Source of the DNA: an uncultured Blautia sp.
Lineage (GTDB): Bacteria; Bacillota; Clostridia; Lachnospirales; Lachnospiraceae
Reading direction: 5' to 3'
DNA: 7,066 nucleotides
Assembly (NCBI RefSeq): GCF_934372025.1
Contig: NZ_CAKROJ010000086.1
Location: 1 to 7,066, forward strand
The position numbers and the translations under genes were made by a program. The notes below the pieces were generated by a model. The model had not been told where the DNA came from. It did not search any database and saw only the letters and a list, made by a program, of their open reading frames with translations. Shown here in pieces: positions 1 to 5,519 of this stretch (its first letter is position 1; each line of letters opens with the position of its first letter).

Positions 1-768
1 GAATGTCAGGATTCTCAGGAAGAATTGTCAGATGTAAAAGGCAAAGTCGACATTGAAAATGTAAGTTTCCGCTATGTTCCTGACAAAAAGCTGATTGAAA
101 ACTTCAATCTTCATGCAGCGCCGGGTAAACGAATAGCAATCGTCGGACCAACCGGATGTGGCAAGACAACATTCATCAATCTTCTGATGCGATTCTATGA
201 TGTTACAAAAGGAACAATTTCCATTGACGGACATCCGATAGATCAGATTTCACGCCATTCCCTGCGAAGCAGTTTTGGTATGGTTCTTCAGGAAACCTGG
301 ATCAAAAACGGAACTGTACGTGATAACATTAACATCGGTAAACCGGATGCTACAGATGAAGAAATTATAGAAGCAGCAAAGCGGTCACATAGCTGGGAAT
401 TTATCCGCCGTCTTCCGAATGGTCTTGATTCTCATTTAAAGGAAGACAGTTTGAGTCAGGGAGAAAAACAGCTTCTCTGCATTACCCGTGTCATGCTCTG
501 CCTGCCTCCAATGTTGATTCTTGACGAGGCAACTTCAAGTATTGACACCCGTACCGAACTTCTGGTTCAGGAAGCATTTGACCGTCTTATGGAAGGACGA
601 ACAAGCTTTATCGTAGCTCACCGTCTTTCTACTATTCGAAACGCTGATGAAATTCTCGTTATGAAAGACGGAAGTATCATCGAACAAGGTTCACATGATG
701 AGCTTATGTCCAGAGGTGGTTTCTATCAAAATCTGTATAACAGTCAATTTGTCAAAGTAGCTGAATAA
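1..768 (+). CDS. ABC exporter, C-terminal ATP-binding domain (partial, 5' end outside window)
   Basis: This is the nucleotide-binding domain of an ABC transporter of the fused permease-ATPase exporter type. It hydrolyses ATP on the cytoplasmic face of the membrane to drive export; the substrate cannot be told from this part. The frame is open to the window edge, so the TTG at 25 is not a convincing start and the membrane domain should lie to the left. Counting residues from that TTG, I see Walker A GPTGCGKT (41-48), Q-loop Gln89, signature LSQGE (143-147, instead of the usual LSGGQ), Walker B MLILDE (163-168), D-loop SSID (171-174) and switch His199 in the AHRLSTIRNAD motif. The AHRLST and SSIDTRTE motifs are typical of ABCB/MsbA-like exporters. 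All catalytic residues are present and the C-terminus is intact, so the gene looks functional. It is followed by a strong hairpin terminator and so is the last gene of its transcript. Confidence 0.93.
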   Translation, partial: ECQDSQEELSDVKGKVDIENVSFRYVPDKKLIENFNLHAAPGKRIAIVGPTGCGKTTFINLLMRFYDVTKGTISIDGHPIDQISRHSLRSSFGMVLQETWIKNGTVRDNINIGKPDATDEEIIEAAKRSHSWEFIRRLPNGLDSHLKEDSLSQGEKQLLCITRVMLCLPPMLILDEATSSIDTRTELLVQEAFDRLMEGRTSFIVAHRLSTIRNADEILVMKDGSIIEQGSHDELMSRGGFYQNLYNSQFVKVAE

Positions 769-773
769 TTTTA

Positions 774-845
774 AAAGAAAAACCCGTCAGTGCAGATTTA
801 CATTTTATATGTACTCTGTCCTGGCGGATTCTTTATTTCTTTATT
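774..845. terminator. Bidirectional terminator between convergent genes
   Basis: A long stem-loop fills the gap between the ABC gene (+) and the C_GCAxxG gene (-). Arm 784-790 pairs with 821-827, 792-796 with 815-819, and 799-803 with 809-813, around a 5-nt loop (804-808). The interruptions are one 1x1 mismatch and one small 2x1 internal loop. The plus-strand RNA uses two G-U wobbles and is followed by a U-rich stretch (829-842). On the minus strand the two wobbles become A-C mismatches, but the hairpin is followed directly by a TTTTTCTTTT run (complement of 773-782). It can therefore plausibly stop transcription from both sides. Confidence 0.8.
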
Positions 846-862
846 CAAAACCTGTGAAATTT

Positions 863-1291
863 TTATTCTGAAAGTTTTATTTTCTGTGCAGCCAGATATT
901 CCTCCGTAAGTGCAACCGCATCACGGATACAGTCCGGGCAGCTGCGAAGAACCTTTCCTGTTTCCACACCTTTTAATTCTCTGCAAAGATAAGAACCATT
1001 CTGTTCCTGGAACTTCTTTACATATTCTTTTACTTTTTTGTAAGTATCTGCCTTCGTCGGTTTTCCATTATCCAGATTTCCGACACTGTTCTCCAGTCCA
1101 ATGATCATGATCATTCCGGACAGTGCACCACATACTTCCATCATTCCCATACCAAATCCAAAGCCCTCGGAAATACGGAACATCTCTTCTTCCTCAATTC
1201 CGAATTCTTTGCAGAATGCACATGCCACAGCCTGTGCACAGTTATATCCTCTGTCATGAAATGCGATTGCCTGCTCTGCTTTTGTACTCAT
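863..1291 (-). CDS. C_GCAxxG_C_C family cysteine-motif protein
   Basis: A 142-residue cytosolic protein of the C_GCAxxG_C_C family, a small group of bacterial and archaeal proteins thought to be redox or metal-binding but without an assigned reaction. The spaced cysteines that define the family are visible: C18 (in YNCAQAV), C54 (CGALSG, the GCAxxG-like element), C103, and the pair C118/C121 (CPDC). Additional cysteines are C24 and C27. A glycine-rich GFGFGMGM stretch (43-50) precedes C54. There is no signal peptide. I chose the ATG at 1291 over an upstream in-frame ATG at 1324 because a perfect AGGAGG (1299-1304) sits 7 nt before it. The gene is monocistronic, with its own promoter (1349-1357) and the bidirectional terminator downstream. 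Members of this family often sit next to redox genes; none is visible here, so a specific role cannot be given. Confidence 0.85.
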   Translation of the reverse strand: MSTKAEQAIAFHDRGYNCAQAVACAFCKEFGIEEEEMFRISEGFGFGMGMMEVCGALSGMIMIIGLENSVGNLDNGKPTKADTYKKVKEYVKKFQEQNGSYLCRELKGVETGKVLRSCPDCIRDAVALTEEYLAAQKIKLSE

Positions 1292-1298
1292 TTTCCTT

Positions 1299-1304
1299 CC
1301 TCCT
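1299..1304 (-). promoter_or_regulatory. Ribosome binding site fixing the start at 1291
   Basis: On the minus strand AGGAGG lies 7 nt upstream of the ATG at 1291. It would be inside the coding region if the upstream ATG at 1324 were used, so it favours the 142-residue form. Confidence 0.8.
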
Positions 1305-1348
1305 GAATTTATCTCCTGATTCATATTTTTTCTGTTTTGTACTTATTA

Positions 1349-1357
1349 ATTATAACA
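1349..1357 (-). promoter_or_regulatory. Extended -10 promoter for the C_GCAxxG gene
   Basis: The minus strand reads TGTTATAAT, a perfect -10 hexamer (1349-1354) with a TGn extension (1355-1357). A -35 at the usual distance is poor, which fits an extended -10 promoter. The predicted start of transcription is near 1342, giving a leader of about 50 nt. Confidence 0.6.
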
Positions 1358-1494
1358 GATTCCTGACAATATATCTAGTTACGTTCACGGGAGTTTGACT
1401 TCAATTATGCTGTATGTAGCTGTTGTATAATTTCTTATTAAATGTTATAATTATACATAAATCACCATGATAAAAAATGTATTTATAAATGCAC

Positions 1495-1529
1495 CAGACA
1501 AAATACTGGGTAAATACAAATTTTGTCTG
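1495..1529. repeat. 10-bp perfect inverted repeat upstream of purC
   Basis: CAGACAAAAT (1495-1504) is perfectly complementary to ATTTTGTCTG (1520-1529) across a 15-nt spacer. No U-tract follows directly on either strand (a T6 run comes only 12 nt later on the plus strand), so it is not a standard intrinsic terminator. It lies about 44 bp upstream of the purC -35 and could be a protein-binding site or, if transcribed from further upstream, an RNA hairpin. Confidence 0.6.
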
Positions 1530-1552
1530 ATAGTCTCACATATTTTTTGTGT

Positions 1553-1571
1553 ATACAATTTGCAATTGTAT
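1553..1571. promoter_or_regulatory. Operator-like dyad abutting the purC -35
   Basis: ATACAATT-TGC-AATTGTAT is a perfect 8-3-8 palindrome ending one base before the TTGACA of the purC promoter. Position and symmetry suggest a binding site for a dimeric regulator. It does not match the PurBox of Bacillus or Lactococcus, and the cognate protein is unknown. Confidence 0.5.
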
Positions 1572-1572
1572 C

Positions 1573-1602
1573 TTGACAGTTTACGGTAAAAAGTGCTATT
1601 TT
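1573..1602 (+). promoter_or_regulatory. purC promoter
   Basis: A perfect -35 TTGACA (1573-1578) is separated by 18 bp from TATTTT (1597-1602), which carries a TGC extended -10 element (1594-1596). The predicted transcription start near 1609 leaves a leader of about 36 nt before the ATG at 1645. Transcription starting here excludes the longer upstream reading of the purC frame. Confidence 0.7.
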
Positions 1603-1644
1603 AACCTTGAAATTCTAAAAAAACATATGACGAGGTGCAAAAAC

Positions 1645-2517
1645 ATGCAGGAATTAAAACCAATTAAAGAAGGTAAAGTACGTGAGATCTATGATAATGG
1701 TGACAGTTTGATCATGGTTGCTACTGACCGTATCAGCTGTTTTGATGTTATCCTTAATAACGAAGTAACCAAAAAAGGAACTGTACTGACACAGATGTCC
1801 AAATTCTGGTTTGATCTGACTGAGGATATTCTTCCTAATCACATGATTTCTGTCGATGTGAACGACATGCCTGAGTTTTTCCAGCAGGAAAAATACGCCG
1901 GAAAATCTATGATGTGCCGCAAACTGAACATGCTTCCGATTGAATGTATCGTTCGCGGATATATCACAGGAAGCGGTTGGAAGAGCTATCAGGAAAATGG
2001 TACCGTATGCGGGATCACACTTCCTGAAGGATTAAAGGAATCTGATAAACTTCCTGAGCCAATCTACACCCCGTCAACCAAAGCTGAGATCGGTGACCAC
2101 GATGAGAATATCTCTTACGAGCAGAGCATTGATCATCTTGAAAAACATTTCCCGGGCAGAGGCCGTGAACTTGCTGAAAAGCTTCGTGACAATACAATTG
2201 CTCTTTACAAAAAATGTGCTGAATATGCACTTGAAAAGGGAATTATTATTGCAGATACCAAATTTGAATTTGGTCTTGACGAAGACGGAAACATGGTGAT
2301 CGGAGATGAAATGCTGACACCTGACAGTTCTCGTTTCTGGCCGGCAGACGGATATGAAGCAGGACATGGACAGCCATCCTTCGACAAACAGTTTGCACGT
2401 GACTGGCTGAAAGCAAATCCTGACAACGACTGGACACTGCCACAGGAAATTGTTGACAAAACTATTGAGAAATATCTGCAGGCATACAAAATGCTCACAG
2501 GTAAAGATCTCGACTAA
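1645..2517 (+). CDS. purC: Phosphoribosylaminoimidazole-succinocarboxamide (SAICAR) synthetase
   Basis: This enzyme joins CAIR and L-aspartate with ATP to give SAICAR plus ADP and phosphate, a step of de novo IMP synthesis in the cytosol. The 290-residue product shows the N-terminal KEGKVREIYD element (8-17), signature 1 LPIECIVRGYITGS (97-110), signature 2 IADTKFEFG (202-210) and the conserved DEMLTPDSSRFW segment (221-232). It is the long form, about 290-300 residues like yeast Ade1, rather than the roughly 240-residue form of many bacteria. The extra C-terminal part (SFDKQFARDWL and beyond) is intact. The frame extends upstream to 1549, but I chose the ATG at 1645. It has a GAGG (1632-1635) 9 nt upstream, the protein homology begins there, and the promoter at 1573-1602 lies inside the longer reading. 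purC stands apart from other pur genes here. A CNNM-type gene follows after 30 bp and is probably cotranscribed. Confidence 0.96.
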   Translation: MQELKPIKEGKVREIYDNGDSLIMVATDRISCFDVILNNEVTKKGTVLTQMSKFWFDLTEDILPNHMISVDVNDMPEFFQQEKYAGKSMMCRKLNMLPIECIVRGYITGSGWKSYQENGTVCGITLPEGLKESDKLPEPIYTPSTKAEIGDHDENISYEQSIDHLEKHFPGRGRELAEKLRDNTIALYKKCAEYALEKGIIIADTKFEFGLDEDGNMVIGDEMLTPDSSRFWPADGYEAGHGQPSFDKQFARDWLKANPDNDWTLPQEIVDKTIEKYLQAYKMLTGKDLD

Positions 2518-2547
2518 TACATATATATAAAGGAGTGAATTTTACGA

Positions 2548-3849
2548 GTGGACGCGAGTGACACTTACCAACTAATTATTCTGATCATACTACTGGCATT
2601 ATCTGCATTTTTTTCATCAAATGAAACAGCACTGATGGCAGTAAATAAAATAAGGCTGCGAACTCTTGCAGATGAGGGAAATAAGCGTGCAGCCAAGGTT
2701 CTGGACATTGTTGAGAACCACACAGCAAAGATGCTCAGTGCCATCCTGATTGGAAATAACCTTGTTAATATTACCGCTTCTTCCCTTGCCACTTCGCTGG
2801 CATATAGTTTTGGCGGCTATATGGTGAGTATCGCCACTGCTGCACTGACTGTAGCTATCCTGATATTCGGTGAAATCACCCCTAAGAATTACGCTACACT
2901 GAATGCAGAGAAGATCACGTTACGTTATATACCGGTGTTAAATTTGTTTATGACACTTATGACACCTTTTATCTTCATTATCAATTTATTCTCAAGAGTG
3001 TTTATGAAACTGCTCCACGTAGATCCTGATGCTGCCAGCCAGGCTATGACTGAAGAAGAGCTGCGTACAATCGTTGATGTCAGTCACGAAGACGGTGTCA
3101 TAGAATCTGACGAAAAGAAAATGATCTACAATGTATTTGACCTGGGTGATGCGAATGCCAAGGATATTATGGTTCCAAGAGTTAATGTAACCTTTGCAGA
3201 CGTTGATTCCAGTTATGAAGAGCTGATTGATATTTTCCGTGAAGATCGTTTTACCCGTCTTCCTGTATATGAAAACAGCCAGGACAACATCGTTGGCATC
3301 ATCAACATGAAAGACCTTCTGTTATATGACCCGAAAGATTCTTTCAATATCCGCGATTATCTGCGTAAACCACATTTTACTTATGAATACAAAGATATTT
3401 CGGAACTTCTGGTTGAAATGCGTGAGTCCACCTTCAATATTGCAATTGTCCTTGATGAATACGGTGAAATGACAGGTCTCATAACCCTGGAAGATATCCT
3501 TGAAGAGATTGTCGGTGAAATTCATGACGAATATGATGAAGGTGAAAATGAACTGATCAAAAAGATTTCTGACCATGAATATATCATAGAAGGCTCTATG
3601 AGCCTTGATGATATAAATGATCATCTTGGAACTGAGCTTGATTCTGAAGATTATGATTCTCTTGGTGGTCTTATCATCGAACATCTGGATCGACTTCCGG
3701 TTGCCGGTGATCAGGTTATTACAGACGATGGTATTCGTCTGGTAGTTGATAAGCTTGATAAAAACCGTATCGAAAGTGTACGTGTTTTTCTTCCTGAAAA
3801 ACCTGATAAAACAGAAACTGACGATACTGAATCTTCCAGCGAAGCGTAA
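2548..3849 (+). CDS. CNNM/CorC-family membrane protein (DUF21, CBS pair, CorC_HlyC domain)
   Basis: A 433-residue integral membrane protein of the CNNM/CorC (HlyC, TlyC-like 'hemolysin') family. Characterised relatives export Mg2+ or other divalent cations; the substrate here is inferred from the family only. The DUF21 domain covers about residues 5-165, with hydrophobic segments near 7-24, 62-84, 90-108 and 128-150 and the family motifs FSSNETALM (22-30) and GEITPKNYA (108-116). A CBS pair follows (about 205-265 and 275-327, with IMVPR at 207-211 and LDEYGEMTGLITLEDILEEI at 302-321), likely binding adenine nucleotide. The CorC_HlyC domain (about 338-416) and an acidic tail end the protein. 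The start is GTG at 2548, the only usable start after an in-frame stop at 2536. Its AGGAG (2531-2535) is 12 nt upstream, a rather long spacing. The gene lies 30 bp after purC with no terminator between, so cotranscription is likely, and a terminator overlaps its stop codon. Confidence 0.93.
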   Translation: MDASDTYQLIILIILLALSAFFSSNETALMAVNKIRLRTLADEGNKRAAKVLDIVENHTAKMLSAILIGNNLVNITASSLATSLAYSFGGYMVSIATAALTVAILIFGEITPKNYATLNAEKITLRYIPVLNLFMTLMTPFIFIINLFSRVFMKLLHVDPDAASQAMTEEELRTIVDVSHEDGVIESDEKKMIYNVFDLGDANAKDIMVPRVNVTFADVDSSYEELIDIFREDRFTRLPVYENSQDNIVGIINMKDLLLYDPKDSFNIRDYLRKPHFTYEYKDISELLVEMRESTFNIAIVLDEYGEMTGLITLEDILEEIVGEIHDEYDEGENELIKKISDHEYIIEGSMSLDDINDHLGTELDSEDYDSLGGLIIEHLDRLPVAGDQVITDDGIRLVVDKLDKNRIESVRVFLPEKPDKTETDDTESSSEA

Positions 3850-3878
3850 AATCGTGTGCCTCAGGGCACACGATTTTT
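3848..3878. terminator. Intrinsic terminator after the CNNM gene
   Basis: ATCGTGTGCC (3851-3860) pairs perfectly with GGCACACGAT (3865-3874) around a TCAG tetraloop. The flanking A and T runs extend the stem to 13 bp, and a T5 tract (3874-3878) ends it. The stem begins inside the TAA stop codon of the CNNM gene. A T-run also exists on the minus strand, so it may serve the convergent PucR-family gene ending 39 bp away. Confidence 0.92.
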
Positions 3879-3905
3879 ATGTTTTACATTCTCCATGCAC
3901 AGATA

Positions 3906-3937
3906 CATATTTCTGATTATCTATGCATATTTCTGAT
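3906..3937. repeat. Short direct repeat at the end of the PucR-family gene
   Basis: The 12-mer CATATTTCTGAT occurs at 3906-3917 and again at 3926-3937, exactly 20 bp apart, straddling the stop codon of the minus-strand regulator. One copy encodes part of the C-terminal IRNM residues; the other begins at the stop codon. It looks like a small slippage-type tandem duplication. Confidence 0.6.
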
Positions 3938-5074
3938 ATAAAAAGCAATTTGATATGGAAGTCTCTCTTCCGGTGTTTTCAATTCATTTCCTAATATTTT
4001 TCTGATGTTTCCAATTCGATATAACACCGTATTACGATGTGTGTATAATTCTGCAGCAACTGCCTGAATACTTCCGTTATGTTTCAGATATGATTTAAGA
4101 GTTTCCACGTACCCTGCATTATATTTACGGTCATGTTCTTCCAGATCTGCCAGACACTCATTTTCCATTTCTTTTAGTATTTCTTTATCTTCAATCATAT
4201 AAAGCAGTCGATACAAGCCGCAATCATCGAATTTTACCACCTGTTTTTTTTGTGTGATTGCAATATGCGCAGCTGCTTTTGCTCTTTTGTAACTCACTGA
4301 AAGACTTGAAATATCCATACATTTACTTCCCAGCCCAACACAAAGTTCCACTCCAGGCATACGCCTTTTTCCTCTTTTTAATGCACCCTCTACAAGATTA
4401 CATAAGTATTCTTCCGAAAGCGCATTTGCCACCAGCACAAAATCAGAATTATAGTAAAAGAAACTTGCATTATGCGAAATGTCCTCCAGATATACCTGTA
4501 TTCGATAAGACATTTTTTTCCGTTCCACTGTATCCATCGCGTCCAGTCCTTCAAACGTCATAAGAATCACCTGAAAGCTTCCATCCACATCAAAATGCTG
4601 CAATAATTCCTTTCTGTAAGCTTTCTGATTTTCAGGTGTCTCAATAGCTGCAATCAACGCTGATGCGATCTGCTCATCAGTATTGTCCTGGAGAAATACA
4701 TGAATACTGAAATCTTTTATCATGTCTGACAGATGCACCTCCCAGGGTACTGTCAGCAGCGGAAGATCATTCTCATCACAATATGCCTGTAATTCTTCCG
4801 GAACATCATTGATGTACTGCCCAACATTAATGATCAGACCGGAAGCATGATACTTATTCAACTTCCTTGCAAGGTTCATCCAGTCTTCTTTTTCCGGGAA
4901 TCCCAAACCTGTTGTCACTGCAAGTTCCTTGCCCCAAAAATTCTGTATAATCGTTGTATCTTCCAAAAGATGCACCCAGCTTATCGAATTTGCCCAGCCA
5001 TTCCGGCCAGCCAGAAACTTCATTTCATACCTCTGTTCAGCTGTCAGTATCATATCTTCTATCGTAAAACTCAT
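3917..5074 (-). CDS. PucR-family transcriptional regulator
   Basis: A 385-residue cytosolic DNA-binding protein with the PucR/CdaR-like architecture. An N-terminal PucR-type ligand domain covers about residues 5-128, a degenerate GGDEF-like middle domain about 160-280, and a C-terminal helix-turn-helix about 325-382. The last contains GSIQAVAAELYTHRNTVLYR (334-353), the characteristic 'N-T-V-x-Y-R' recognition helix of the family. The namesake B. subtilis PucR controls purine catabolism genes, but relatives sense diverse metabolites, so the ligand here is unknown. I chose the ATG at 5074 because GGGAGG (5079-5084) lies 4 nt upstream and homology starts at SFTIEDML-like residues. A longer frame to 5140 would cover the predicted promoter (5126-5134). 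The gene is transcribed divergently from a 52-residue gene, and a perfect dyad (5141-5155) covers its -35 position. Autoregulation or control of the small gene is plausible but inferred. Confidence 0.93.
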   Translation of the reverse strand: MSFTIEDMILTAEQRYEMKFLAGRNGWANSISWVHLLEDTTIIQNFWGKELAVTTGLGFPEKEDWMNLARKLNKYHASGLIINVGQYINDVPEELQAYCDENDLPLLTVPWEVHLSDMIKDFSIHVFLQDNTDEQIASALIAAIETPENQKAYRKELLQHFDVDGSFQVILMTFEGLDAMDTVERKKMSYRIQVYLEDISHNASFFYYNSDFVLVANALSEEYLCNLVEGALKRGKRRMPGVELCVGLGSKCMDISSLSVSYKRAKAAAHIAITQKKQVVKFDDCGLYRLLYMIEDKEILKEMENECLADLEEHDRKYNAGYVETLKSYLKHNGSIQAVAAELYTHRNTVLYRIGNIRKILGNELKTPEERLPYQIAFYIRNMHR

Positions 5075-5125
5075 AAACCCTCCCACTATATTTATAGAAT
5101 TTGCACTCTTAACTCTTCTCCATTT

Positions 5126-5134
5126 ATTATAGCA
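5126..5134 (-). promoter_or_regulatory. Promoter of the PucR-family gene
   Basis: The minus strand reads TGCTATAAT: a consensus -10 (5126-5131) with a TGC extension (5132-5134). The -35 position (about 5149-5154) falls inside the dyad at 5141-5155 and is not consensus. The predicted transcription start near 5119 gives a leader of about 45 nt. Confidence 0.65.
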
Positions 5135-5140
5135 TATCAT

Positions 5141-5155
5141 TGTGCTATTAGCACA
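5141..5155. promoter_or_regulatory. Perfect 7-1-7 dyad, candidate operator
   Basis: TGTGCTA-T-TAGCACA is a perfect palindrome located between the divergent promoters. It overlaps the -35 region of the PucR-family gene and lies about 55 bp upstream of the -10 of the small gene. A further copy of one half-site (TGTGCTA, 5206-5212) overlaps the small gene's extended -10. The arrangement suits a dimeric regulator acting on both genes; which protein binds is inference. Confidence 0.5.
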
Positions 5156-5207
5156 TATTTTCCCCTTTATTTTTAGAATTCGCCCCTATAGATTTTATTA
5201 ATTTTTG

Positions 5208-5216
5208 TGCTATACT
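5208..5216 (+). promoter_or_regulatory. Extended -10 promoter of the 52-aa gene
   Basis: TGC-TATACT (5208-5216) is a good extended -10. The -35 at the expected 5188-5193 does not resemble TTGACA, so the promoter may rely on the extension or on an activator. The predicted start of transcription is near 5223, about 30 nt before the ATG. Confidence 0.6.
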
Positions 5217-5253
5217 GTAATTAACATAAAAAATATTTAAAGGAGGCGTTGTT

Positions 5254-5412
5254 ATGAAGTTCGATATTTATACAAATACACAGGATATACTTCCTATCCC
5301 GGAATGGATCACAACAGAACGTTATATGTATTGTGACAATTTTGCAAATGACTATGATAACTATGGTCATAAGGGTTTTCTTTCATTTGTCAGACATCTG
5401 CTTCACATATAA
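5254..5412 (+). CDS. Uncharacterised 52-residue small protein
   Basis: I do not recognise this protein. The case for a real gene is strong from its signals. AAAGGAGG (5239-5246) lies 7 nt before the ATG, an extended -10 promoter sits about 40 bp upstream, and a perfect 14-bp hairpin terminator follows 17 nt after the stop. The product begins MKFDIYTNTQ and contains ILPIPEWITTERYMYCDNF (12-30). Ten of its 52 residues are aromatic (F3, Y6, W18, Y24, Y26, F30, Y34, Y37, F42, F45). It has one cysteine (C27), a DYDNYG segment (33-38), and an ending GFLSFVRHLLHI that could form an amphipathic helix. It has no signal peptide or membrane segment and is mildly acidic overall. It is divergent from the PucR-family regulator, 179 bp away, which makes it a candidate target of that regulator. 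It could be a small regulatory or partner protein; no function is assigned. Confidence 0.75.
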   Translation: MKFDIYTNTQDILPIPEWITTERYMYCDNFANDYDNYGHKGFLSFVRHLLHI

Positions 5413-5429
5413 TTAACGCTTCCTTTTCT

Positions 5430-5464
5430 AAAAAGGACATCCCTGATTGTGGGATGTCCTTTTT
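5430..5464. terminator. Perfect 14-bp bidirectional terminator
   Basis: AAAAAGGACATCCC (5430-5443) pairs without mismatch with GGGATGTCCTTTTT (5451-5464) around a 7-nt loop. The T-runs on both strands make it usable by the 52-aa gene (+), ending 17 nt before it, and by the glycosylase operon (-), ending 55 nt away. Confidence 0.95.
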
Positions 5465-5519
5465 CTTCTATAACTCTTAACTTTATCACCTTGCAACTAC
5501 TGAACTCACTTTTATAGCA

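Larger units (their letters stand above)
1292..1644. other. Divergent intergenic region, 353 bp
   Basis: This AT-rich stretch separates the C_GCAxxG gene (-) from purC (+). It holds the minus promoter near 1350, a possible weak plus promoter (TTGTAT at 1423-1428, 17 bp, TATAAT at 1446-1451), a 10-bp inverted repeat (1495-1529), a 19-bp dyad (1553-1571) and the main purC promoter (1573-1602). Short AT palindromes occur at 1446-1455 and 1481-1490. I see no protein-coding gene, no purine riboswitch core and no tRNA-like structure. Confidence 0.7.

Noticed and set aside
1292..1324. Upstream in-frame ATG for the C_GCAxxG gene
   Set aside because: The AGGAGG at 1299-1304 would fall inside the coding region, and family homology begins near the ATG at 1291.
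1549..1644. Upstream in-frame extension of purC (32 extra codons)
   Set aside because: It contains the predicted promoter, has no ribosome binding site, and the extra residues do not belong to the SAICAR synthetase fold. The ATG at 1645 has a GAGG site.
1400..1644. Purine riboswitch or PurBox ahead of purC
   Set aside because: I could not find the conserved riboswitch core, and the closest PurBox-like string (near 1381-1390) has an insertion in the core.
3322..3684. 120-codon minus-strand open frame inside the CNNM gene
   Set aside because: It is antisense to the conserved CBS and CorC_HlyC domains and has no start signals; it is a shadow.
5075..5140. Longer N-terminus for the PucR-family protein
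   Set aside because: The extension would overlap the predicted -10 (5126-5134), is not family-like, and the ATG at 5074 has GGGAGG just upstream.
4847..5176. 109-codon plus-strand open frame opposite the PucR-family gene
   Set aside because: It is antisense to the conserved N-terminal domain and runs through the divergent control region; no ribosome binding site.
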